Source: Acidimicrobiaceae bacterium (GTDB lineage: Bacteria; Actinomycetota; Acidimicrobiia; Acidimicrobiales; RAAP-2). From it: a stretch of 64,000 bases of DNA. Both the position numbers and the translations under genes were made by a program. Shown piece after piece: positions 57,155-64,000 of this stretch (positions are counted from its first letter, which is position 1; the number at the start of each line of letters is the position of its first letter). The stretch spans positions 1 to 64,000 of the forward strand of contig PLSY01000392.1 in assembly GCA_003164275.1 (NCBI GenBank). The letters are read 5' to 3'. Below the pieces are notes generated by a model. The model ran no database searches. It was not told the DNA's origin and saw only the letters and a list, made by a program, of their open reading frames with translations.

Positions 57155-58720
57155 TCAGGCTGAGGCTGCCACCTCGGCCGCCCAGCGGTAGTCGGCCTTC
57201 CCGCTCGGGGACCGAACCACCTTGGCCACGAAGACCACCTGTTTGGGAACTTTGTAGCCGGCAAGTGATTGGCGGGCAAGGTCCCGTAGGGCCCCTTCGT
57301 CGGCCGCCGCTCCAGGAGTCGACTCGACCACGGCGACGACTCGATGGCCCCACCGCTCGTCGGGCGCTCCGACCACCACGACGTCGTAGACATCGTCGCT
57401 CTGTCGGAGGACGGCCTCCACCTCTTCGGGGTAGACCTTTTCGCCGCCGGTATTGATGCAGATCGATCCTCGGCCCAGCAACGTAATGGAGCCGTCGGCC
57501 CCGACCGTCCCCATGTCGCCGGTGAGCGACCAACGCCTGTCATTCCAATGTACGAAGGTGGACGCCGACTTCTCGGGATCGTTGTAGTAGGCGAGGGGGA
57601 TGCGCCCGGTGCGGGCAATCCGGCCGACGCGCTCGGAGCCGGGCGGGACGGGCTGGTGAGTGTCCTCGTCCATGACCACAGCCTGGCGGGCGGCGAACTT
57701 CGGTTCGGGCTTGTCCCCCGAGGGACCGATGAACACCCGGCTGGCCTGGATTCCCGTCTCCGATGAGCCGTAGCCGTCAGCCAGTGGGACCGATGGGAAG
57801 GTGTCGAGGAAGCGCTCCCGGACGGCTGGCGAGAGGGGCGCCCCTCCCGAGCTGAAGGTGCGCAGCGAGCCAATGTCGGGCTTCGGGTCCAACTCGTCCC
57901 AGGCATCGAGCAGCGGACGCATGACGGCATCGCCCACCGCGCTCGTGGCGTTCACCTGCTCGGCCTCGACGGTCCGCCATACCTCCGCGGCGTCGAGGGG
58001 CCCGGGCCACAGGACGGCCCTGTTCCCACCGAACAGGTACATCATGACCGTCCAGCCGCCGGCGGCATGCATCAATGGGGCGAGGGACAAGAAGGTGGAC
58101 TGCTGGTCGCCAATGCGCTCGAGCAGTTCCTTCACCGAGGTGACCTCCGGCCGACTGGGGTCGCCTCCACCCATGCAGGCGAAAAAGGCGTCCTCTTGTC
58201 GCCAGACAACCCCCTTCGGCATGCCCGTGGTGCCCCCGGTGTAGAGCACATAATGGTCGTCCCCCGACCGGGGCCCGAAGTCCCGCGACGCAGACGACGA
58301 GTCCAACGCCTCCTCATAGGGGCCCCCGGTCATCAGCCGCCAGCCAAGGGTCGGGACGTCGCCTGCCACCTCGGCCACCCGGTCTTCAAACTCGGGCTGG
58401 TAGATGACCCCGACCATTTCGGCGTCGTTGAACAGGTGCCGGAGCTCGGTGGTCACGTATCGGAAGTTGACATTGATGGGCACGGCCCGCACCTTGTAGG
58501 CGGCCAGCGTCCCTTCGATGTACTCGAAGCAGTTCTGGAGGTAGAGGCCGATGTGCTGGCCGGGCTCAACCCCCTGGTCGACGAACCAGCGGGCCAGCCT
58601 GTTGGAGCGCTCCTCCAACTCGGCGTAGGTCCGTTGACCGCCCCCACAGCGAAGGGCCACCCGCTCGGGGACCTGGTCGGCAACGGCCTCCCAAATATCG
58701 GCAAGATTGAAATCGCTCAT
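57155..58720 (-). CDS. Acyl-CoA synthetase (FadD-type, AMP-forming)
   Basis: A 521-residue ANL enzyme. P-loop YTGGTTGMPKGVVW, hinge CINTGGEKVYPEEVE and catalytic Lys in PSGKADYRWA. It is a paralogue of the 10304 synthetase. It is the last gene of the operon from the window end; its start overlaps the carboxyltransferase stop by 4 nt (ATGA), so they are coupled. In a pathway with an APH-type kinase and SDRs it may activate a hydroxy or keto acid, as LvaE does for levulinate. That is inference. Confidence 0.93.
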   Translation of the reverse strand: MSDFNLADIWEAVADQVPERVALRCGGGQRTYAELEERSNRLARWFVDQGVEPGQHIGLYLQNCFEYIEGTLAAYKVRAVPINVNFRYVTTELRHLFNDAEMVGVIYQPEFEDRVAEVAGDVPTLGWRLMTGGPYEEALDSSSASRDFGPRSGDDHYVLYTGGTTGMPKGVVWRQEDAFFACMGGGDPSRPEVTSVKELLERIGDQQSTFLSLAPLMHAAGGWTVMMYLFGGNRAVLWPGPLDAAEVWRTVEAEQVNATSAVGDAVMRPLLDAWDELDPKPDIGSLRTFSSGGAPLSPAVRERFLDTFPSVPLADGYGSSETGIQASRVFIGPSGDKPEPKFAARQAVVMDEDTHQPVPPGSERVGRIARTGRIPLAYYNDPEKSASTFVHWNDRRWSLTGDMGTVGADGSITLLGRGSICINTGGEKVYPEEVEAVLRQSDDVYDVVVVGAPDERWGHRVVAVVESTPGAAADEGALRDLARQSLAGYKVPKQVVFVAKVVRSPSGKADYRWAAEVAASA

Positions 58721-60222
58721 GGCATGATCCCTTGTCCTCGGGGTGCTCGTAGGGCCGTGTGGCGCCCCTCGCTTAGCTCCAGGCCGGCGAGGAGGGCATT
58801 GCGGAGATCGCGGGGGTCGATGACGTCGTCGTAGGACAGCTTGCTCCCGGCGCTGACCGAGGCCTTGGCCTGCTCAGCGGCCACCCGGGCCCGCTCCTCG
58901 GGGTCGGCGATGTTGCTGGCCTCCGAGGAGGCAGGGAGCGCTCCGAGGGTGATCGAGGGGAAGGCCAAGGTGATGGTCTGTCCGTCGAAGGGGTTCATGG
59001 CCATGATCGACGAGCCGAAGCCGAAGGCCTTGCGCAAGGTGACGTGGAGCTTCGGCACATCGAGGAGGTGTTGGACGGCGAACATCTTGGCGGCGTGGCG
59101 CAGGATCCCCTGCTGTTCGGCCAGGGTGCCGGCGAGGACGCCGGGGTTGTCGGCCAGAAAGATGCACGGCAGCCCGAAGGCGCCGGCCACGTCGAGGAAG
59201 TGGGCGGCCTTGTCGGCGGCATCGCTGTCGATGCTGCCGGCCATGACGCTCGGGTTGTTGGCCACGATGGCCACGCTGTGGCCTCCGAGGAAGGCGAGGG
59301 CCGTGACCATCGATCGGCCGAACTCCGGTTGGATCTCGATGAGTTCGCCCCCGTCGACCAGCTCCTCCAAGACGGGATGGATCGGATAGGGGCGCCTCGG
59401 GTCGGGTGGGATGATCTCGAGCAGTGAGTCGAGCCGGCGGGGGCCGACGTCTGGGCCGTCGAGGAAGGGTGGGGGCTCCCACCCGTTCAGGGGGAAGTGG
59501 GCGAGGTACCGTCGGGCCAGTTGGATTGCCTCGACGTCGTCCGACACCACGTTGTGGACCACCCCGGAGGTGGTCGCCGCCACGTGCGGGCCGCCGAGGG
59601 CCTCTTTGGTCACGTCTTCTCCAGTGCCCGACTTCACCAACGGGGGGCCGGCGGCGAAGATCGACGCCGACTCGGTCATCACCACGAAGTCCGAGAGGGG
59701 GGCGGTCAGCGCACCGTGGCCGGCCGAGGCGCCGAGCACCAGGCAGACCATGGGGACAGAGCCGGACAGCTCGGCCAGGCCCTGGAGGTCGCCCGGGCGC
59801 CTGCCCGACGACGAGCTGGTCACCCGATGGCCGGCGCCCTCCAGCATCATGACAAGGGGCACCCGCTCCTGTGTGGCCAGTTGGCACAACCGGTAGCGCT
59901 TGTCGGATGCGCCACTGCCGATCGAGCCGCCGAGCACGGTGACGTCCTCGGCCCCGGCTACGGCCGGTCGACCGCCGATCCTCCCCGAACCGGCGACCAA
60001 GGCGTCGGCGGGGGTGGGAGGGTCATCCGTCGTCCCCACCAGATTGCCGATCTCGAAGAAGGTACCCCGGTCGAAGAGGGCGGCGAGCCGTTCCCTGGCG
60101 TTCAGCCGTCCTCGCTCGCCTTGGCGGATGAGGCGGGCCTCGCCGCCCATGCCCAGCGCCTCGGCCTTCCGACGCTCGATCTCTTCGAGGGCGGGCCCCC
60201 AACCGTGCAGCTCGTCCCCCAT
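58717..60222 (-). CDS. Acyl-CoA carboxylase carboxyltransferase-like protein
   Basis: A 501-residue protein of the AccD/PccB beta-subunit fold, with two crotonase-like halves. The first has RLNARERLAALFDRGTFFE, GLVMMLEGAGHRVTSSS-like segments and GASAGHGALTAPLSDFVVM; the second has VAIVANNPSVMAGSIDSDAADKAAHFL and FGSSIMAMNPFDGQTITLAFP. Real carboxylases need biotin carboxylase and biotin carrier partners, none of which is in the window. The ATG at 60222 is set by GGAGGGAG. It may carboxylate propionyl-CoA or another acyl-CoA, or act in reverse as decarboxylase. Confidence 0.87.
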   Translation of the reverse strand: MGDELHGWGPALEEIERRKAEALGMGGEARLIRQGERGRLNARERLAALFDRGTFFEIGNLVGTTDDPPTPADALVAGSGRIGGRPAVAGAEDVTVLGGSIGSGASDKRYRLCQLATQERVPLVMMLEGAGHRVTSSSSGRRPGDLQGLAELSGSVPMVCLVLGASAGHGALTAPLSDFVVMTESASIFAAGPPLVKSGTGEDVTKEALGGPHVAATTSGVVHNVVSDDVEAIQLARRYLAHFPLNGWEPPPFLDGPDVGPRRLDSLLEIIPPDPRRPYPIHPVLEELVDGGELIEIQPEFGRSMVTALAFLGGHSVAIVANNPSVMAGSIDSDAADKAAHFLDVAGAFGLPCIFLADNPGVLAGTLAEQQGILRHAAKMFAVQHLLDVPKLHVTLRKAFGFGSSIMAMNPFDGQTITLAFPSITLGALPASSEASNIADPEERARVAAEQAKASVSAGSKLSYDDVIDPRDLRNALLAGLELSEGRHTALRAPRGQGIMP

Positions 60223-60301
60223 CAGCTCTGTGCTCCCTCCGACCAGCTCGTTGCCACCATTGTGGCCGTTCCGCCGGGCAAGCGTTGACACGCCGTAACG
60301 G

Positions 60302-60994
60302 TCAGAGGTTGGTGGTGATGCTGTAGCGATCGGCTGGATGGGTGTGAATCCCGACGCTGATGAGGCGTCCGCCCTGGTCCCGGTGGCGTCGGGTGATGAC
60401 GAGCGCGGCGCCCCCGACCTCGGTACCCAGCGCCTCGGCGATGCGGGCCTGAAGCAGTGACGCGGAGATGGTCTGTTCAACTCGTTGGTTGGCCAGCATG
60501 TCGATGGTCAGGTGGTCGCGCAGGAGCGTGTCGGCCGGAAGGTCGCCCCGCAGGTAGTGCTCACTCCAGCACAACGGGGTGTCGTCACCGCGCCGGCGTA
60601 CCCTCTTGCCCTCGATCACCGACCACTTGGTGCCTCGTCTCACCCCCATGCGGCGGGCCAGCTCGGCATTCGCCACCACTTCACCCGTCCACGGCGAGGA
60701 CAGTCGGGTCTCAGCGGCCAGGGTGGCGATGTCGGCTGCCGACTGGGCGACAGGTTGATAGCCGGCCGCCGGGATCGGGGCTATGACCGTCGTCCCGACC
60801 CCCGGGCGCCTGCTGATCATGCCGAACTGCTCGAGGCTGCCGAGCGCCCGGCGCACGGTGCCTCGGGCCAGTCCGTGGGTGGAGCACAGCTCTCCTTCGG
60901 TGGGGAGCCGGTCACCGACCCGGAACGTGCCCTCAGCGATCTGCACCATGAGGGCGTCGGCCAGTTGCCGGTGGTGCGGAATGCTCACGGCCAC
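60302..60994 (-). CDS. GntR-family regulator with UTRA domain
   Basis: A 230-residue GntR/HutC-type protein. The winged helix lies at about residues 10-70 (PTEGELCSTHGLARGTVRRALGSLEQFGMI) and the UTRA ligand domain at about 90-230, with RVRRRGDDTPLCWSEHYL and ITRRHRDQGGRLISVG. It sits inside the operon, 79 nt before the carboxyltransferase and 39 nt after the kinase gene, so it may control the downstream part or the whole unit. The start is GTG at 60994; GTG at 60988 two codons later is equally possible. Confidence 0.88.
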   Translation of the reverse strand: MAVSIPHHRQLADALMVQIAEGTFRVGDRLPTEGELCSTHGLARGTVRRALGSLEQFGMISRRPGVGTTVIAPIPAAGYQPVAQSAADIATLAAETRLSSPWTGEVVANAELARRMGVRRGTKWSVIEGKRVRRRGDDTPLCWSEHYLRGDLPADTLLRDHLTIDMLANQRVEQTISASLLQARIAEALGTEVGGAALVITRRHRDQGGRLISVGIHTHPADRYSITTNL

Positions 60995-61033
60995 GGCCCC
61001 GAGACCGCTGTCTCGTGTTTGATCGCATGGCCA

Positions 61034-62020
61034 TCACCCACCGGCTTCGTCCAGAGTCACGAGGTCGACCGCCCGGCCGAGGACGACCATGGCATGACCC
61101 CCGATGTCGTGGGACTGCTCCCGGGTCGGGTCTTTCAGCGATCGCTGGTGGATCCCTTCCAACAGGACGGCCAGGCGGAAGTTGTACAGGACCCGGTAGT
61201 AGGTGAGGTCGCCGATCTCCTCGAGACCCCGGGCGACCCGGTACCGCTCCACCAGCTCCTCGGTCGACGGCCAACCCTCTCCGGTGGCCGGAATCCACAC
61301 CTCGCAGAATCCGGCCAGGTCGAGCAGTGGATCGCCGATCGTGGCCGTCTCCCAGTCGAGGATGGCAACGACCCGCCCCGGTGGGTCGGGGGCGATGAGG
61401 GCGTTCAGCATGTGGAAGTCACCATGCATGATGGTGGGCTCGAAGTGGTCGGGAAGGTTCGCCTCGAGCCAGGCTGTCACCTGTTCGATCCCTGGCATCT
61501 GGCGCCCTTCGTAGGAGGCCAGTTGGCGGCTCCACCGGGCCACTTGGCGCTCGTGGAAGTGCTCGGGGTGGCCGAGGTCGCCGAGCCCCGCCGACTCCCA
61601 GTCGACCTCGTGGAGCCGGCCCAGCGCGTCGACCATGGCGAAGGCGACCTGGCTCCGGTGCTCCTCGTCATCGAGCGCCTCGGGGACGGGCAGTGGGTTC
61701 ACCCCATTCACCCGCTCCATCAGATAGAAGGTGCAGCCGAGCACCTCGTGGTCATCGCACAAGGCGACGACGGCCGGATGGGGGACATCGGTCCCACCGA
61801 GGCCTGCGAGTAGCCGGTACTCCCGGCGCATTCCTTCGTTTGCTCGTTCCAAGGCCACCCTCGACGGGCGACGCAGGACCCAGTGCCCCTCCCCTCGGTC
61901 GACCAGGAACATGGCGTTGGAGGCTCCGCCGCCCAACGGCGCAACCGAGAGGGGCTTCCCCGTTTCGAGGCCGGCATCATCGAGGAAGGCGGCCAGCCGG
62001 TCGAGGTCGACGAGTTCCAC
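61034..62020 (-). CDS. APH-type phosphotransferase (ACAD10/11- and LvaA-like)
   Basis: A 328-residue aminoglycoside-phosphotransferase-fold kinase. SVAPLGGGASNAMFLVDRGEGHWVLRRP is the nucleotide loop, TIMHGDFHMLNALI the catalytic loop, and VVAILDWETATIGDPLLDLAGF the metal-binding DxE/D. Such kinases in this fold phosphorylate 4-hydroxyacyl-CoA in ACAD10/11 and LvaA pathways so that a dehydrogenase can then remove phosphate. GTG at 62020 has GGGGCAACTGAC upstream. It lies 1 nt after the SDR stop. The true acyl-CoA dehydrogenase partner is not in this operon. Confidence 0.87.
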   Translation of the reverse strand: MELVDLDRLAAFLDDAGLETGKPLSVAPLGGGASNAMFLVDRGEGHWVLRRPSRVALERANEGMRREYRLLAGLGGTDVPHPAVVALCDDHEVLGCTFYLMERVNGVNPLPVPEALDDEEHRSQVAFAMVDALGRLHEVDWESAGLGDLGHPEHFHERQVARWSRQLASYEGRQMPGIEQVTAWLEANLPDHFEPTIMHGDFHMLNALIAPDPPGRVVAILDWETATIGDPLLDLAGFCEVWIPATGEGWPSTEELVERYRVARGLEEIGDLTYYRVLYNFRLAVLLEGIHQRSLKDPTREQSHDIGGHAMVVLGRAVDLVTLDEAGG

Positions 62021-62021
62021 G

Positions 62022-62714
62022 TCAGTTGCCCCGAGCGGTCATGCCGCCGTCAACAGCGATGACGGCCCCGTTGACGAACGATGCCTCGAGGGCGGTCAAG
62101 GCCACGATCATGTGGGCGATCTCCTCAGGTGTTCCGTACCGTCCGACCGGGATGTGGCGCTTGGCGTACTTCGCGCGGTGCTCTTCGGGGATGAGCTCGG
62201 TCATGCCGGTCAGGGTCGCCCCCGGACACACGCAGTTGGCGGTGACCCCCTTCCCACCGAGCTCACCGGCCAGGGACCGGGTGAACCCGACGAGACCGTG
62301 CTTGGACACCGAGTACGGGCTGATGTTGGGTGATGCCACCAGTGCCTCCGTCGAGGCCACGTTGACGATACGGCCGTGGCCGGAGGCGACCAGGTCGTCG
62401 AGGCATGCCCGCACCATGAGCATGGCGCCCGACAGGTTGACGGCCAGCGTCCTGTCCCAGACTGACACGAAATCCTCGCCCCCGATCGGGCTGCCTGCAG
62501 GCATGCCCGCTGCGTTGACCAGGATGTCGACGGCCCCGAGGCTCTGGTGGACGTCGGCCATTCCGGCCTCGATGGAGGCGGCGTCGCTGACATCCACGGG
62601 CCGCTCCCCGTGGATGTCGAAGCTGGCCACCTTTACGCCTTGTGCCTCCAGCAGCTCGACAGTGGCCCGGCCCATGCCGGAGTGGCCGCCCGTGACGATG
62701 GCCACCCGGCTCAT
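62022..62714 (-). CDS. Short-chain dehydrogenase/reductase
   Basis: A 230-residue SDR with VTGGHSGMGRATVELLE, NAAGMPAGSP, SVSKHGLVGFTRSL (Tyr and Lys in YSVSK) and a C-terminal FVNGAVIAVDGGMTARGN. It should act on a hydroxyl or keto group of the pathway, perhaps the 4-keto/4-hydroxy step. The start at 62714 overlaps the quinone oxidoreductase stop by 4 nt (ATGA), so both are coupled. It is compact for an SDR, at 230 residues. Confidence 0.92.
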   Translation of the reverse strand: MSRVAIVTGGHSGMGRATVELLEAQGVKVASFDIHGERPVDVSDAASIEAGMADVHQSLGAVDILVNAAGMPAGSPIGGEDFVSVWDRTLAVNLSGAMLMVRACLDDLVASGHGRIVNVASTEALVASPNISPYSVSKHGLVGFTRSLAGELGGKGVTANCVCPGATLTGMTELIPEEHRAKYAKRHIPVGRYGTPEEIAHMIVALTALEASFVNGAVIAVDGGMTARGN

Positions 62715-63703
62715 GCCGGCATCTCCACAATGACCTTGCCGAGGGCCCGCCGCTCGAATACCACCCTCATGGCATCGGCGGTCTCGGCCAGAGGGAACCG
62801 GTGACCGATGGCCGGAGTCACCAGGCCCTGTCCGTACCATTCGAACAGCTGGCGGAAGTCCCTGGCGTTGGCCGCCGGGTCGGCGATGGCCGAGAGCCCA
62901 TAGGCCACCCCGACCAGCGAGATCCCCTTCAAGATGGTCTGGTTGACCTTCACCACCGGGATGTCCCCAGAGGCGAAACCGATCACCAGGTACCGGCCGT
63001 TCCAGGCCAGGCATCTCATCTGCTCCCTGGCGTCGGGTCCGCCGACGGTGTCGAAGACCACGTCGACTCCCCGACCGCCCGTGTTCTCCTTCACGGCCGC
63101 CGACAGGGAGTCGAAGCGCTGATGGTCGAGCATCACGTCCGCGCCGAGGGAGCGGGCCAGCTCACACTTCTCCTCGCCGCCGGCGACAGCCACCACCTTC
63201 GCCCCCGCCGCCTTCGCCACCTGGACGGCGGCCGAGCCACATCCGCCGCTCGCCCCGAGCACGAGGACCCACTCACCGGCCGTCAGGGACCCCCTGGTCA
63301 ACAGGCCGTGGATGGCGGTGCCGTAGGTGATGTTGAAGCCGGCAGCCTCGTCGAACGGCATGTCGTCTGGAATGCGGTGGACCTGATGGTTGGGCGGCGT
63401 GGCCACAGCCTCGGTGGCGAACCCTCCGGAGCCGACCACGGCGAGAACCCGGTCCCCGAGCGACAGACCCGAGACCTCCGGCCCGATCTCTTCGATCTCG
63501 CCGGCGCACTCGGTGCCGGCCACGAAAGGGGGCAGAAGGGATGACTGATAGAGACCACGGACCATGAGCACGTCCGGGTAATTGACCGAGGCAGCCCGTA
63601 CTTTGATACGAACCGACCCCGGTCCGATCGGAGGGGACGGTCGCTCCCGGAGCTCGAGGCTCCCTTCGCCGCTCAGCTCGGTGCAGACAGCAGCAATGGT
63701 CAC
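62711..63703 (-). CDS. Zinc-free quinone oxidoreductase-type MDR protein
   Basis: A 330-residue medium-chain dehydrogenase/reductase, NADPH:quinone oxidoreductase-like. VNYPDVLMVRGLYQ, PFVAGTECAGEIEEIG, WVLVLGASGGCGSAAVQVAKAAGAKVV (NADPH motif) and the ending FERRALGKVIVEMPA are typical. There is no structural zinc Cys cluster. Such enzymes can reduce enones or enoyl-CoA, a natural partner for the dehydrogenases here. The GTG at 63703 overlaps the upstream SDR stop by 4 nt (GTGA), and its own stop overlaps the next SDR. Confidence 0.92.
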   Translation of the reverse strand: MTIAAVCTELSGEGSLELRERPSPPIGPGSVRIKVRAASVNYPDVLMVRGLYQSSLLPPFVAGTECAGEIEEIGPEVSGLSLGDRVLAVVGSGGFATEAVATPPNHQVHRIPDDMPFDEAAGFNITYGTAIHGLLTRGSLTAGEWVLVLGASGGCGSAAVQVAKAAGAKVVAVAGGEEKCELARSLGADVMLDHQRFDSLSAAVKENTGGRGVDVVFDTVGGPDAREQMRCLAWNGRYLVIGFASGDIPVVKVNQTILKGISLVGVAYGLSAIADPAANARDFRQLFEWYGQGLVTPAIGHRFPLAETADAMRVVFERRALGKVIVEMPA

Positions 63704-64000
63704 GCCCCGCCCCCATCGAGTGAGAGCAGGGCGCCGGTCATGTACGACGAAGCCTCCGAGGCCAAGAACAAGGCGGTGCCGACGACTTCGTCGGCCGTGG
63801 CGATCCTCTGCAACGAGATACGGGCGGCCAACATCTGTTCGATCTCCGGCGTCGGGATGGCCTTGTCGAAGCTGTCGGTGTGGAAGGGGCCGCACACGAT
63901 GGCATTGACCCGTATCCCCTTCGGGCCGAGCTCCTGGGAGGCGGCCTGGGTGAGCACGTTGAGCCCCGCCTTGGCCGCCGCGTAGACAACGGTGTGGGGG
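63700..64000 (-). CDS. Short-chain dehydrogenase/reductase, cut at the window end
   Basis: The 3' 300 nt of an SDR gene; its 5' end lies beyond position 64000. The visible part includes the catalytic YAAAKAGLNVLTQAASQELGPKGIRV segment with Tyr and Lys, and the C-terminal SSYMTGALLSLDGGGA. It is probably the most upstream gene visible in the operon, overlapping the quinone oxidoreductase start. About two thirds of the protein is missing from the window. Confidence 0.9.
   Translation of the reverse strand, partial: PHTVVYAAAKAGLNVLTQAASQELGPKGIRVNAIVCGPFHTDSFDKAIPTPEIEQMLAARISLQRIATADEVVGTALFLASEASSYMTGALLSLDGGGA

Noticed and set aside
1..64000. Insertion sequences, prophage or CRISPR repeats
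   Set aside because: No transposase, integrase, phage protein or regularly spaced repeat was seen on either strand.

Overview
This 64 kb window comes from a high-GC actinobacterial chromosome, possibly an Acidimicrobiia-type or mycobacteria-like lineage. That placement is inference from gene content: a CYP142-like P450, SCP-x-type thiolase/DUF35 sets as in mycobacterial steroid degradation, F420-type (LLM and PPOX) oxidoreductases, a mycofactocin-coupled-type SDR, KstR-like TetR regulators, and several -10 boxes of TANNNT form placed for leaderless starts. I see no rRNA, tRNA, CRISPR array, transposase, integrase or phage gene. No ribosomal, replication or central housekeeping gene is present either. 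Almost every gene looks catabolic: CoA-ester, hydroxy, keto and amidohydrolase chemistry.

Layout. 0.2-7 kb: P450, then a minus-strand thiolase-like/thiolase-like/DUF35 set, an EthD-like small protein and a D-aminoacylase-type amidohydrolase. 7.4-8.3 kb: an SMP-30 lactonase-like gene with an odd start. 8.3-17.1 kb: a tight minus-strand beta-oxidation operon (double hot-dog dehydratase, crotonase, acyl-CoA dehydrogenase, two acyl-CoA synthetases, canonical thiolase, crotonase). 17.2-21.9 kb: isochorismatase-fold protein, GMC oxidoreductase fused to a gluconate-dehydrogenase-subunit-3-like tail, LLM oxidoreductase and a TetR regulator, divergent from two amidohydrolases (22.2-24.4 kb) that end at a clear bidirectional terminator. 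24.4-31.8 kb: three more amidohydrolases, an unusually ordered CaiB/BaiF protein, a long crotonase and a CMD-like protein.

32.1-38 kb: TetR, an 822-residue tandem CaiB/BaiF fusion, a VOC protein, and a second DUF35/Ltp2-like pair. 38-44 kb: acyl-CoA synthetase divergent from CaiB and thioesterase genes; LLM, SDR and SnoaL-like genes divergent from an IclR regulator. 45.4-49.8 kb: HSL-type hydrolase, PPOX protein with a gene remnant behind it, crotonase, second KstR-like TetR, and an FMN oxidoreductase. 49.8-54.8 kb: an operon of Baeyer-Villiger monooxygenase, aldehyde dehydrogenase and SDR, divergent from a TetR gene. 54.9-57 kb: nitroreductase, cupin and SnoaL-like genes. 57-64 kb: a minus-strand operon of SDR (cut by the window end), quinone oxidoreductase, SDR, APH-type kinase, GntR, carboxyltransferase and acyl-CoA synthetase; it recalls pathways that phosphorylate 4-hydroxyacyl-CoA.

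How the parts may work together: oxidation or Baeyer-Villiger insertion opens rings or ketones, amidohydrolases and lactonases hydrolyse intermediates, synthetases and CaiB proteins load CoA, and dehydrogenases, hydratases, thiolases and DUF35/Ltp aldolases shorten chains. The substrate is unknown; a terpenoid, steroid or cyclic ketone would fit. The most unusual points are a CaiB protein whose halves seem to be in reversed order, a metal-ligand-poor amidohydrolase beside an intact paralogue, two rearranged fusion enzymes, and a shared TTCTAGTAT-type site near two related TetR genes.
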